A program made the position numbers and the translations under genes. Below the pieces are notes generated by a model, which saw only the letters and a program-made list of their open reading frames with translations, was not told where the DNA came from and ran no database searches. 64,000 nt of DNA from Prostheceraeus crozeri (taxonomy: Eukaryota; Platyhelminthes; Polycladida; Euryleptidae), in contig CAJQUW010016138.1 of the NCBI GenBank assembly GCA_907163375.1, positions 667,524 through 731,523 on the forward strand. The letters are read 5' to 3'. This document shows, in pieces, positions 33,612 through 44,151 of the stretch. Numbering within the stretch: the first letter of the stretch is position 1; every line of letters starts with the position of its first letter.

Positions 33612-34991
33612 ATGTTAATTTGTAGAACATGTGAGTTAACTGATAAGGATGTCAAAATGAAAGTTGATGGATGTTCTAATTGCATACCGCACCGCTCAAG
33701 TGTTCACATTGACTGCAGTGCCACCGCCGACTACATGGCTTCGAGAAATCTCCGTTTGCTTCTTTTGCTACGCTTGAGAAATAAGTACTCAAAGCAACGT
33801 CGACGATTTTGGGTGCGTCAAATATTTCGCAGCAGAGAAGAACTTGGTGAATTCCGCCTGTTCATGGAAATGCACAAAACTGATGAGGAATATTTCTTCA
33901 AGTACAAACGCATGAGTCCTCGACGATTTGACAATCTTTTGAAACTGGTTGAGCCATTCATTACTCACGATGGGCCAAGAAAAGCTATTTCGCCAGCTGA
34001 GAGGCTTGCTGTGTCCTTAAGATTTCTTTCAACCGGAGACTCACAGCAAACAATCGTGATCAGCTATCGACTAGGTCGATCAACCGTGTGCAACATCATC
34101 AACGGGACATCGGTTGCAATATTTGAAGCATTAAAGGACAATTTCCTGCAACATCCTTCCTCAACTGATTTTGAAAATATTGCGAGTGACTTTTGGAATT
34201 TGTGGAACTTTCCATTATGTTGTGGAGCTATAGATGGCAAACATTGTCTCATCCAAGCCCCCAAACTGAGTGGTAGTGAATATTTCAACTACAAAAAGAC
34301 ATTCAGTGTTGTGCTCCTTGCAATTGTGGACGCCAAATATCGCTTTACTGTTGTCGATGTCGGATCTCCTGGACGGATTAGTGATGGAGGAGTATTGAAA
34401 AATTCCGAAATTTACAATCACTTGGAATCTGGAAATTTTGGTTTACCAACTGCAGCGAATTTGCCAGGTAGTGATGCAACAAACTCCCATGTTCTAGTTG
34501 GGGATGAGGCGTTTCCCCTCTCAGAGTACATGATGCGACCTTTCCCTGGAAAACAGGACTCATTTGAAAAAAAGATTTTCAATTATAGACTGTCAAGAGC
34601 GCGTCGTGTGGCTGAGAACGCTTTTGGCATATTGACCTCAAGTTGGAGAATTTTCAAGCGTCCTATTATTGCCCAGCCAGAGAGAGCCATCAATTTTATC
34701 AAGGCCACATGTGTGCTTCACAATTTCCTTTCAAAGACTGATATCACTGCAGGATCAAATGCTCTTTACTGTCCACCAAGCTTTGTGGATGCTGAGAACA
34801 ATCAAGGAGAAATCATTCCCGGTCAATGGAGAGAAGTGACATCTGGTGACAGTAATATGATCCCAATTCAACCTGCTTACAGCAGAGCAAAGAAACAAGG
34901 AGACGAGGTGAGAAAAAAATTCTCGGACTACTTCTCAACAGAGAGCGGATCAGTTTCATGGCAAGCGGACTATGTTCAAAGACTCCATTAA
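33612..34991 (+). CDS. Harbinger DDE transposase (DDE_Tnp_4)
   Basis: A 459-residue open frame, full-length for the family. The N-terminal half has a helix-turn-helix-like segment (SPAERLAVSLRFLSTGDSQQ followed by RLGRSTVCNII). The catalytic core shows all three acidic residues in their usual contexts: GAIDGKHC (first D), VLVGDEAFPLSEYMMRP (second D) and RVAENAFGIL (E), followed by WRIFKRPI. The enzyme would cut and rejoin the element ends, working with the MADF/Myb-like partner for nuclear import and end binding. The downstream ATG of MASRNLRLLLLL at about 33,735 is an alternative start, because the upstream 40 residues are unusual. The frame is uninterrupted, so the copy may have stayed active until recently, although the partner gene is split. 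Confidence 0.9.
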   Translation: MLICRTCELTDKDVKMKVDGCSNCIPHRSSVHIDCSATADYMASRNLRLLLLLRLRNKYSKQRRRFWVRQIFRSREELGEFRLFMEMHKTDEEYFFKYKRMSPRRFDNLLKLVEPFITHDGPRKAISPAERLAVSLRFLSTGDSQQTIVISYRLGRSTVCNIINGTSVAIFEALKDNFLQHPSSTDFENIASDFWNLWNFPLCCGAIDGKHCLIQAPKLSGSEYFNYKKTFSVVLLAIVDAKYRFTVVDVGSPGRISDGGVLKNSEIYNHLESGNFGLPTAANLPGSDATNSHVLVGDEAFPLSEYMMRPFPGKQDSFEKKIFNYRLSRARRVAENAFGILTSSWRIFKRPIIAQPERAINFIKATCVLHNFLSKTDITAGSNALYCPPSFVDAENNQGEIIPGQWREVTSGDSNMIPIQPAYSRAKKQGDEVRKKFSDYFSTESGSVSWQADYVQRLH

Positions 34992-35516
34992 CTGTATTCA
35001 AGTCGTGTAGTAATTGCAGTTTATTGATGACTCTCATGCTAGTTGATGTTTCATAGTTTCATTGTACCAATGCAATACAGTGATATCATGACAAACATGT
35101 GCTCTTGTTGTGGTAACTAAAAATAGAAACAGAAACAGAGCGAATAGCGAAAACAGCTGATTTTTATATCCCAAAGTTCAATGACCGCTTACTGACTGAC
35201 TTCAGTCCGCTCAGTCGCCGCATTTTGCCACATTGATCACTGCATCATATGCTTTCATTTTACTATTTAATTTACTGATCATGTGTCTTTTTTCAGAATG
35301 TGTTCCACCATTCTGAACACAGACAATGCCCCATGCTGTGAATTCTGTGCCAATAAGGCTGCCAATCTTGAAGTGAAAACTTAAAAATGACAAATACAAA
35401 CAACATTTTAATTTCACGTTGCCACTGCAGCTTTACCTTTCTGAGAAAAAACAGTGACTCGCTCATGGTACACTATCAAAGTCTAGTAAGTCAAAGAAAT
35501 CAACTGGTACTGAAAG
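34992..35516. other. Harbinger intergenic region
   Basis: About 500 bp between the convergent transposase and MADF genes; holds no supported gene. Confidence 0.5.
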
Positions 35517-36068
35517 TCATTCAAACACTTCATGTGCCTCAAGCAGAACACCAAGGATCCTCTTCCTGGCCCACAATTGTTGTTTGGAATTTAACTCGCG
35601 AAGCTCAGATGTAACGTAGTTCCCAAAAGTCACACAAATGTCCTTGGGTTCGTGATCCTTCGCGATCTCGTCAAGAATTGCCTGATCAACCGCCGAAACT
35701 TTAGCACTTCCTGGTCTGCGGCGCTTGGGTGCAGGTTCTGAGGACTTCTCACTATTCATCTCGACGCATAGGCCTATGTCCGAGTCAACTTCCTCCGTAT
35801 CTGCAGAATTTTGGGCGAGGGAGTAAAATGTCTTGCGTGGCTTCAGAGTGTCTCTGAGGAATTCGAGCGACTTGAAGTAGGCGCAACGCTCCGATTTCGT
35901 TGCTCCTGATCCGCTTCTCTCTTGCTGCTTTTGCTCCTTTATCTTCTTCGCAAAAGTGTCTCGTAGATTCTTCCACTTTTTCTTTGCCTCCTCGATGCTG
36001 ATGTCCACCTCTTCTGAAACCTTCTTCCGAATATTCTCCTTCAGCAGTTGGTCTTTGTATTGAGGAGA
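35517..36068 (-). pseudogene. Harbinger MADF/BESS-like protein, C-terminal part
   Basis: The minus-strand frame continues a MADF domain: SPQYKDQLLKENIRKKVSEEV, then IEEAKKKWKNLRDTFAKKIKE, the classic second and third helices. A charged linker with nuclear-signal-like KRRRPGSAK follows, and a BESS-like C-terminal block (YVTSELRELNSKQQLWARKRIL). In Harbinger elements this protein binds subterminal sites and brings the transposase to the nucleus. The first helix is missing here because a 25-kb RAG-like transposon is inserted at 36,068/36,069. The first 26 or so codons are at 61,250-61,334. Confidence 0.85.
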
Positions 36069-36640
36069 CACGGTGCTTGGAAATTGACTTCAACATTGAA
36101 AAAATTGTCCATAAAATCTGAAAATTGATTCTAAATCAAAATTTTGTGCTAAAAACGAATATGATTTCAAAAAAATCGTGCAACGAGCTCTTAAAAAAAT
36201 AATTGACTTTTTTTGATCAGTATTGATCTGATTAATTCGCAGTGATTGATTTAGTATATTTGTACTTCTGTGATGTCATAATAGTGCAATATATGCAAAT
36301 TAACCTGGCAGGAAACGAATATGATATCCAAAGCATCATAACTACAGCCGATTTTACTTTTCGGATGAGCTATTGATCAATATCGATCTGATTGATTGAT
36401 TAATGATCGATTACACGATATGGAATATTAAAATGTTTAAAATGATGATTAGATGTAAGATTATGACGCAGAAAACGAATATGATATCCAAAATATCATA
36501 ACTGCAGCAGACTACAAGTTACATATTAATTATTGATCAATATCGATCTGATTGATGGTGATTGATTTGCCTTAGAATACGAATATATCCTCTACACATA
36601 GGTTGGTATGTTTTAGAATGGTGAATATGATTATGTCGAA
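36069..36640 (+). repeat. Left terminal inverted repeat of the RAG1-like transposon
   Basis: Begins CACGGTGCTTGGAAATTGAC and matches 60,720-61,249 inverted. It contains two diverged copies of a roughly 170-bp unit (AACGAATATGATATCCAAA, ATTGATCAATATCGATCTGATTGAT). Flanked on the left by GAGA (36,065-36,068). Confidence 0.8.
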
Positions 36641-36964
36641 AACGAACATGGTGTTAAAATGTATGATAACTGCAGCAGAGTATAAGATACAGACTAGCTT
36701 CAGATTTCTTCAGGTGTCGTCTTTTCGGTTTCACACTTATGTAAGTATAGTAATAATATGTGGAAACAGCGCTACCACGAATCGACAAAGCAGAACAATA
36801 GAACTGTTTCTGATGAGGACAGTATGACGCACGCACACAATGATGTTTGTCATGCCGTGTGACTAATCGATGATCATTCGATTATTCTATTCGATAGCTG
36901 CTGTCGTATTGAAGCCAGTCTGATCGAAGCATTAGTCTTTCTCATTCTTCATTCGTTTGACGTT

Positions 36965-37158
36965 ATGGCTCATGCTCATCATGCATCAACTCACAAGGAA
37001 TGTTTGCAAAAGGTTTGCTTGATAGGTTTCAATAAATGTGGCAAGGACAATCGATGTATCACAGACAGGCAATACAATTTGATTTTCGAGTTTGTTTTCC
37101 ATGGATTTGATCGCGATGACTGGAGAATACTATATGTGGAACATGTCGATTGGTTTTG
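36965..37158 (+). pseudogene. RAG1-like transposase, first exon (zinc-binding N-terminus)
   Basis: Reads MAHAHHASTHKECLQKVCLIGF followed by NKCGKDNRCITDRQYNLIFEF, then FHGFDRDDWR, and ends at WFW before a GTGAGT donor. Relatives in cnidarians begin with KxCLxCF...ISxxxxxLI...F and a CGTC metal pair. Here CLIGF stands in place of CLxCF, so the first zinc ligand pair looks altered. The following intron contains the Tc1 nest at 37,280-40,551. Confidence 0.55.
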
Positions 37159-37712
37159 GGTGAGTACACCAATGGCAAATTTACTCGTAAATTGAGTGTA
37201 TATGATCATAGTGAGGTTGGTCGGCATCAATATCATACCAGGTCAAGATATACAAATTGTGACTGTCTTGTTTGTACTACAGTCCGTTTCATAAAAAGTG
37301 GATCATCCTAAAATTTGACTAAATAAAACATAAGTATGATACAGAAAGCATTTTTCATGTTATTTCATGTCCCTAATATATATTTAAATGTCCTTATATA
37401 ATCTGATAAGCTATGATGCAGTAACGGTTCTTAAGAAGCTAATATTTTGTGGCCCTAGCCTTATTGTCAATGACATTACCAATTCGTCTAGGCATTGATT
37501 CGATGATATCGTTGATTTTTGACTGATCTAACTTTCTCCACTCTCTTTTTAAAAGTGACGTAAGTTGTGATACGCCATCTGTAGGTAGCAGTGAACGACG
37601 AACGTTACGTTTTAGAATACTCCATACATTTTCTATGGGATTCAGATCAGGAGAGCGAGCTGGCCAAGATAATGTCTTAAGCCCTAATTGAGACTTGCAT
37701 AAGTTGATTCTA

Positions 37713-39335
37713 CAGATTGTTTCATAAAAAATGGATCACCGTTAAACATCGCCTTAACTTCAACTTTGTCTAACTCCGCCAAACTTGAACGAATTTCTCT
37801 GAAATTTGGAAGATATGTCAGTTGTGCTTACTAATATCATTGTTGGAAATTTCAAGCATGAATAGTGAGTTGTTTTCCTGTTGTAGATAAAAAAAGTAGT
37901 AGATAATTTGATCTTCATTTAGCAATGTTACACAAAATCATACCTCACTCTTATAAAATTACATTTGTTTCCTTTGTTATGTAATATGTTGTTCTACAAG
38001 CCAAAAGCTATCAAGCAAAACAAAAATAAAGAAAATCGGTCAGTCAGAGCCAGTATAGCACCATTATTCATCAACAATAATGTAACTGCTACATGTGATT
38101 AACTGGACTTCATGTTCCATAGCTTCCTGACTTCGTTGCGGTGGTGTTGGCAGCACTCCTGATTGCTTTCAGCTAGAAATCTTTCTCTTACCGGTTGAAA
38201 ACAATACAAAGCACAAATGAACAATAGCGAGATCGCATTCACAAAAGGCAAAGTGTCAGCCTTGCTAGAACTAGGGTTTTCTTTGCGAGCTACAAGCAAG
38301 CGACTAAATGTCCCTTACACAAATGTTCATCGATGGCATAATGATGATTTTCGACTCTGTCGTAACGAGGGCTCTGGCCGTCCACGCAAAACATCCAAAC
38401 GTAGAGACCGCCTAATTTTGAGATTTGTTAAAGTTGATCCAAGTCTCTCGTTAACTGAGATGGCTGCACTAGACTCGTCTATTCTAAGTCCACTATTTGT
38501 AGAAGACTTATTGAGTCGAATTTCAAGAGCTGTAAGAGGCCCTCTCAGATCGAATTATCAGATCAGCATACAAAAAGACGTCTCAGATGGGCAATGAGTC
38601 ATTGTCACTGGCGAAATCAATGGGATCGGGTTGTCTGGTCTGATGAGGCATCAGTCCGTCTGAAGGATAGTGATGGTCGATCGAGATTATGGATAAAATC
38701 TGATCAGGAAATTCCGAGACATTTACATCGTCCCCGGGTACAAGGTGGTGCGACTCTACTGATTTGGGCTGGCATTTGGACCAATGGCCGCTCTGAACTT
38801 TACATACAGCAAGGAACCATAAATTCTGAATGCTATGTGAATGTTTTACGAATGAACATTGGCCAAATGACAGATCAACTTGGTGATCCGTCGACTTGCT
38901 TATTTATGGATGATAATGCTACGTGTCACAGGAGTAGTAGAGTCAACTTATGCAAGTCTCAATTAGGGCTTAGGACATTATCTTGGCCAGCTCGTTCTTC
39001 TGATCTGAATCCCATAGAAAATGTATGGAGTATTCTAAAACGTAACGTTCGTCGTTCACTGCTACCTACAGATGGCGTATCACAACTTACGTCACTGTTA
39101 AAAAGAGAGTGGAGAAAGTCAATGCCTAGACGAATTGGTAATGTCATTGACAATAAGGGCAGGGCCACAAAATATTAGCTTCTTAAGAACCGTTGCTGTA
39201 TCATAGCTTATCAGATTATATAAGTACATTTAAATATATTAGGGACATGAAATAACATGAAAAATGCTTTCTGTATCATACTTATGTATTATTTAGTCAA
39301 ATTTTAGGATGATCCACTTTTTATGAAACGGACTG
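37713..39335 (+). mobile_element. Tc1 transposon copy B, inserted in copy A
   Basis: 1,623 bp with 28-bp inverted ends (CAGATTGTTTCATAAAAAATGG / CAGTCCGTTTCATAAAAAGTGG) and TA flanks at 37,711-37,712 and 39,336-39,337. It belongs to the same family as copy A in opposite orientation, and is inserted into copy A's transposase gene between the second aspartate and the glutamate block. Confidence 0.92.
38217..39178 (+). pseudogene. Tc1 copy B transposase (D,D34E)
   Basis: Starts MNNSEIAFTKGKVSALLELG with the first helix-turn-helix (FSLRATSKRLNVPYTNVHRW), a GSGRPRKTSKRRDRL linker, and a second DNA-binding segment disturbed by a frameshift near 38,470-38,490 that is restored by reading from about 38,520. 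The catalytic part reads VVWSDEASVRL (D), LFMDDNATCH (D) and SSDLNPIENVWSIL (E), with 34 residues between the second D and E. It would excise and insert the element at TA sites. The single frameshift makes this copy inactive as it stands, although copy A retains the correct frame in that part. Confidence 0.88.
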
Positions 39336-40590
39336 TACTACTCCTGTGACACGTAGCATTATCATCCATAAATAACCAAGTCGATGGATCTGTCATTTGG
39401 CCAATGTTCATTCGTAAAACATTCACATAGCTTTCAGAATTCATGGTTCCTTGTTGTATGTGAAGTTCTGAGCGGCCATTGGTCCAAATACCAGCCCAAA
39501 TCAGTAGAGTCGCACCACCTTGTACCCGGGGACGATGTAAATGTCTCGGAATCTCCTGATCAGATTTTATCCATAATCTCAATCGACCATCACTATCCTT
39601 CAGACGGACTGATGCATCATCAGACCAGACAGCCTGATCCCATTGATTTCGCCAGTGACAATGACTCATTGCCCATCTGAGACGTCTTTTTGTATGCTGA
39701 TCTGATAATTCGATCTGAGAGGGCCTCTTACAGCTCTTGAAATTCGACTCAATAAGTCTTCTACGAATAGTGGACTTAGAAATATACGAGACTAGTGCAG
39801 CCATCTCAGTTAACGAGAGACTTGGATCAACTTTAACAAATCTCAAAATTAGGCGGTCTCTACGTTTGGATGTTTTGCGTGGACGGCCAGAGCCCTCGTT
39901 ACGACAGAGTCGAAAATCATCATTATGCCATCGATGCACATTTGTGTAAGGGACATTTAGTCGCTTGCTTGTAGCTCGCAAAGAAAACCCTTAGTTCTGG
40001 CAAGGCTGACACTTTGCCTTTTGTGAATGCGATCTCGTTATTGTTCATTTGTGCTTTGTATTGTTCTCAACCGGTAAGAGATAGATTTCTAGCTGAAAGC
40101 AATCAGGAATGCTGCCAACACCACCGCAACGAAGTCAGGAAGCTATGGAACATGAAGTCCAGTTAATCACATGTAGCAGTTACATTATTGTTGATGAATA
40201 ATGATGCTATACTGGCTCTGACTGACCGATTTTCTTTATGTTTGTTTTGCTTGATAGCTTTTGGCTTGTAGAACAACATATTACATAACAAAGGAAACAA
40301 ATGTAATTTTATAAGAGTGAGGTATGATTTTGTGTAACATTGCTAAATGAAGATCAAATTATCTACTACTTTTTTATCTATAACAGGAAAACAACTCAAT
40401 ATTCATGCTTGAAATTTCCAACAATGATATTAGTAAGCGCAACTGACACATCTTCCAAATTTCAGAGAAATTCGTTCAAGTTTGGCGGAGTTAGACAAAG
40501 TTGAAGTTAAGGCGATGTTTAAGGGTGATCCATTTTTTATGAAACAATCTGTATTTCCAAAACTAATGCATCAGTCAGTTCTAAGAATTC

Positions 40591-41935
40591 CAGGTTAACA
40601 TATATCAAACCCAATCCAGGAAGACCATCAACACAAGAGAAAAGTAGTAGCTCCAGACCAACCAGCTTGAAACTTTGCAGCTTGTGCTTATCAGACATAG
40701 GTAGGAGAATGACACACAACTGCTCTCGTTCCGGAGCTCTGACGAATGTTAAGCAATTACTGAATTCGGCGGAAAAGATTAAGAAATTGCCAGAACAAGT
40801 TGTGCACTCTTACATTCAAGAGTCTCATGATGATGACTTCTTGCTGACATCGCCTAAAGGCGGCCGTCCCTTGAAGCTTTCCCGAGGAATTACGGACGAT
40901 TTCAATGCTCGGGTTTCGTGTCAGAATATTACCAATATTCTATCTGAAATGAATTTGAGCAACCGTCAATCTTTGAAATTGCGCCATGAGCTGAGAAGAG
41001 CATCAACCAAAATTGAACCGAATTTGGAAGCCCACTTGTATGCTACCGATCATTGTTTTGATGACTACTTCACGTTAAAAATGATTGATTTCTGTGTCAT
41101 GGAGCAAGATGTTGTAAAAGGTGTAGAGCTTACTCCTGCTGTTGTCTGCAAAGATGTACGACAGTTAATTGATTTCATACTTGAAAGGAGAGGCATAGAT
41201 TGTGGTGACTACTACATCAAAATTTACATTGACGGTGGAGGCTCTTTCCTCAAAATTTGTTTGTCAGTTTCTGATAAAAACTACAATGAGTGATATAAAG
41301 ACACAGGAGTGAAGCATATTTTCTAGTCGTTTTATCTGAAAATGTACAAGAGAATTATCCAAATAATTTAAAACTATGGGTATCAGCAAATTTGAACGAT
41401 CTGGATTTTAGCAATGAGAAATTGACAATTTCATGTGATCTCAAACTTGCGAATTGTTTGCTTGGACTGATGTCCCATGGTGTGACTTTTCCCTGCCGCT
41501 GGTGCACGGCAAGGAAAGATAGTTTGCATGTGTCTGGTCAGGCACGCTTATTTCAGTCAATTCATGACTCGTTTTGGTCTTATCACGGAAAATGCCGAGA
41601 CAAAAAGATGGCTAAGCATTATGAAAATGTGATACATCCGAGTATAATCAAATGCAGTGATCTCGGAATAGATGTGATACAAGTCATACCACCTCCGGAA
41701 TTACATTTACTGCTCGGAGTTGTGAATACACTCTTCAAATATATGTCCAAAATTTGGCCGCATTCAATGGCGTGGAGCGAAAGATTGCACATTGAAAGGA
41801 AATCCTACCATGGTGGCTCTTTCTCTGGAAATTCCTGCATGAAACTCCTTTCTAATATTGACTTGCTCCAATGAATGTGCCCATTGCATTGTCTGCCATA
41901 CGTCAAGGCCATTCGATGTTTTTCAAAGGTAAGCA
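40591..41935 (+). pseudogene. RAG1-like transposase, central exon(s)
   Basis: After an acceptor at about 40,590: NPGRPSTQEKSSSSRPTSLK, a KLCSLCLSDIGRRMTHNC zinc segment, then TSPKGGRPLKLSRG (compare RAG1 KGGRPRQHLLSLTRR), a helical region, YYIKIYIDGGGSFLKI (equivalent to RAG1 VVKESCDGMGD with catalytic D600), ISCDLKLANCLLGLMSHG, FPCRWC (compare YICTLC), VIQVIPPPELHLLLGVVN (compare SIDALHCDIGN) and HGGSFSGNSCMKLL (compare MNGNFARKLM). There is a frame disruption near 41,290-41,390 and an in-frame TGA after IDLLQ before an intron donor at about 41,936. It is dead. The order of blocks mirrors RAG1 core. Confidence 0.6.
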
Positions 41936-41950
41936 AGCAATTTGTGTTAT

Positions 41951-41956
41951 TATGTT
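41951..41956. repeat. 6-bp target-site duplication of element 2, left copy
   Basis: TATGTT before AGTAGTAACCCC; the same six bases follow the right terminus at 59,962-59,967. Confidence 0.95.
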
Positions 41957-43085
41957 AGTAGTAACCCCATCCCAGACGCAAGGACAGTGCGGTGCAGTGA
42001 TGAGTCATCATGCTGACTCAGCCCCCCCCCCTCTGGCAGGAAGGTGAGGGAGAGGGTCAAGGATGTGATGGAGGAATGGGTCTGTGAGGAGAAAACGGGC
42101 CCCACCCCCCCTCTGGAAGGAAGGCAGGAGTTTTCCAGTTAGGAGTGGAATCTCGGAAGGGAGAAGGGGTGGAGTGGTAGAGTTGAAAAAGTCAGGTGTT
42201 GGAGGTTTTGGGATGAGAAAGGCTGGAATTCGTCAATAAGGAGGGTTTGGATTGGAAAGTGGAGTTCAGATGTGGAATCTACGTGAAATTTTGGGTTGGG
42301 AAGGACGGAAGGAGGAGTGAAGAGGCAAGGGGTGGAATCTTTGAAAACGTCAGAGTTGGAAAAGGTAGGTGTTGGATGTTTTGGGATGAGAAGGTCCATG
42401 TTTCGGGCAGAAGGAGACCTCGGATGGGAAAATGGAGTGCAGATTCGGAGTCTACGTGAAATTTTGGGTTAGGAAGGATGTTTCCAGCAAAATCGGAGAG
42501 AAAAAGTTCTGACCCCCCCCCTCTGCAACGATCTTCCAACTTTGGTTGTAGACATCGTAGAAAGTCGTGCAATAGCTCATTTGAAAGCTGAGAATGAGGA
42601 AAGTGAAGTGAAAACCTCAGTTTGGACTAATTTTCTTGGCTTGAGGGAGGAAAATGGCAGGAAACGTCAGAGTTGGAAAAGGCAGATGTTGGAGGTTTTG
42701 GGATGAGAAAGTCCATTTTTCGGGTGGAAGGAGTGCTCGGATGAGAAAATGGAGTGCAGATTCGGAGTCTACGTGAAATTTTGGGTTAGGAAGAATGTTT
42801 CCAGCAAAATCGGAGAGAAAAAGTTCTGACCCCCCCCCCCGGCAACAATCTTCCAACTTCGGTTGTAGACATCGTAGAAAGTCGTACAATAGCTCATTTG
42901 AAAGCTGGGAGTGAGACAAATTCAGTGGAAAACATGGCTTGTTCGTATCTGCCTTCGTTTAGAGGTGAGACGTTATTGAAAATTTAGGACCTTGGCGAAA
43001 AACGACAGAGCTAGAATGTTTATGAATATCGCTCTAGCGGGTGAAGCAAGCCTCGGACGGGAAAACAGAGACCAGATTTGGCATT
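41957..43085 (+). repeat. Left TIR of element 2 with an internal duplication
   Basis: Matches 59,140-59,961 inverted. It is longer than its partner because a segment of about 320 bp (GTGCAGATTCGGAGTC...TCATTTGAAAGCT) is present twice (about 42,435-42,590 and 42,750-42,910). Several G- or C-runs of 7-10 bases occur. Confidence 0.85.
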
Positions 43086-43146
43086 AGCGTGCCATGTTAC
43101 ACGTGTATGTCATTCATGCTATGTCTCCGAAGTGAAAGGAAGAAAG

Positions 43147-43569
43147 ATGACAGAAGCAGTAAAGTTTACGAATGAATTTTGTTCACTACGTTTTCATCGA
43201 CAAAGTCTTCGTGGTGTGATTAGGGACTACATCATCTCCTTTCATCATGAAAAGGCAGACTTCGAATTTGCTATCGCTAAAGGTTACTTCGCTTTCCAAC
43301 AGCTCATGGACAGTTTGATGAATAAAGATGTGAAAGGACGATTAGTTGCAGAGATCGAATTTGAGAAAGTGACTGATGAACATGTAGGTGAACGTGTAGT
43401 GTTTCATTTTGCATCCTATTCTGCAGAGACGATACATGATCCCAAAGATTTCTATCAGCGACACATGGCAAAAATTGCATCTCGACTAGATTCATTTCAT
43501 GAGCATGGATCTAACTTACTCCTATGTCACATAAAACACATTCATATTCAACTCAATGTGTTAAACTAG
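43147..43569 (+). CDS. Family A small protein (element 2, copy 1)
   Basis: 140 residues starting MTEAVKFTNEFCSLRFHRQ; this ATG is chosen because it aligns with the starts of the other copies. It shows the family blocks FHRQSLRGVIRDYI, KGRLVAEIEF, VFHFASYSAE, the signature DPKDFYQRHMAKIASR, and a C-terminal IKHIHIQL strand. It is about one third identical to the 12,562-13,014 protein by eye, so the copies are old paralogues. It is placed first inside the left TIR and runs towards the family B genes. Function unknown; a nucleic-acid or PolB-accessory role is only a guess. Confidence 0.7.
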   Translation: MTEAVKFTNEFCSLRFHRQSLRGVIRDYIISFHHEKADFEFAIAKGYFAFQQLMDSLMNKDVKGRLVAEIEFEKVTDEHVGERVVFHFASYSAETIHDPKDFYQRHMAKIASRLDSFHEHGSNLLLCHIKHIHIQLNVLN

Positions 43570-43707
43570 ATTTGACTACAAGATTTGGGAAAAGCATTCA
43601 TGAGTCAGACGTCCGCGTGCCTCCTTTTCCCTGCCGCAACGAAGTCAGGGGAGAAACGGAGGTCTCTGATTGGCTCTCATAGTGTCAAGTGTGGATTCGC
43701 AGGAGAC

Positions 43708-43715
43708 TATAAAAG
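43708..43715 (+). promoter_or_regulatory. TATA box upstream of the proline-rich gene
   Basis: TATAAAAG about 130 bp before the ATG at 43,843. A splice-donor-like ACAAGTGAGT follows at about 43,830. Confidence 0.55.
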
Positions 43716-43842
43716 CAGACGTCTCCCCATTTTCTCTTCATTTCATTCTCTTGACTTGGAAAGCGTGTGTGACTTGCTGAAGCCATTCTCCCCTCTCAAC
43801 TTTGTCTGATCAATCCTGTTTGCAAATTTACAAGTGAGTGTC

Positions 43843-44073
43843 ATGACTGTCTGGCCTAAACCTTACCAGCATTTTAGAAGAGAGACGCAGGAGAGTGTGT
43901 GGCCGATGATTGTACAAGCATATTTTGTTGAACCATCGCCACCACCGCCTCCACCACCTAGACGCTTTACCTTTAAGTCTTTTAGGGAATTGAAACTCAA
44001 TTCGGGTCCTAAGCCCAAGACATTTAATTTACTGGACGATGACGAAGACTTAGACTTTGGTGATAAGCTTTAA
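43843..44073 (+). CDS. Small proline-rich acidic-tailed protein
   Basis: A 76-residue frame (MTVWPKPYQHFRRETQESVW...) with a run of eight prolines (SPPPPPPPPRR-like) followed by FTFKSFRELKLNSG and an acidic C-terminus (LLDDDEDLDFGDKL). No family recognised. Low complexity and an acidic tail suggest a flexible interaction protein. It ends 20 bp before a strong histone-type stem-loop, which supports it as a real transcription unit. No copy was found in element 1. Confidence 0.5.
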   Translation: MTVWPKPYQHFRRETQESVWPMIVQAYFVEPSPPPPPPPRRFTFKSFRELKLNSGPKPKTFNLLDDDEDLDFGDKL

Positions 44074-44093
44074 ATCATGTGAACGCCCCAAAA

Positions 44094-44109
44094 GGTCCTC
44101 TTAAGGGCC
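44094..44109 (+). promoter_or_regulatory. Histone-mRNA-type 3' stem-loop (strong)
   Basis: GGTCCT-CTTA-AGGGCC followed by ACC and preceded by CCCCAAAA. This matches the animal histone 3' stem-loop layout (CCAAAA, 6-bp GG-YYYU stem, 4-base loop, RRRCC, ACC). It stands about 20 bp after the stop codon of the proline-rich gene, the normal spacing for a histone mRNA. No AATAAA is near. Confidence 0.75.
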
Positions 44110-44151
44110 ACCTCATATGTCGCTGCTAAGCTAAGGATTTTCTTTTCTCTG

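Larger units (their letters stand above)
37280..40551 (-). mobile_element. Tc1 transposon copy A, split by copy B
   Basis: Ends CAGTCCGTTTCATAAAAAGTGG (37,280) and, inverted, CAGATTGTTTCATAAAAAATGG (40,551), flanked by TA. About 1.65 kb without the insertion. Its transposase runs minus-strand from about 40,070 through 39,340 and resumes at 37,710-37,430. The long open part (39,981-39,338) covers RATSKRLNVPYTNVHRW, GSGRPRKTSKRRDRL, a WSDDAS first-aspartate block and MDDNATCH. After copy B the ARSPDLNPIENVWSIL block with the glutamate follows. The N-terminal start is frameshifted. The element sits in an intron of the RAG1-like transposase gene. Confidence 0.9.

Noticed and set aside
36069-36110. 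Calling the RAG1-like transposon ends true 23-RSS sites
   Set aside because: The heptamer-like CACRGTG is convincing, but the 9-mer AAAAAATTG matches the V(D)J nonamer at only about half its positions, so the 23-base spacing may be chance.
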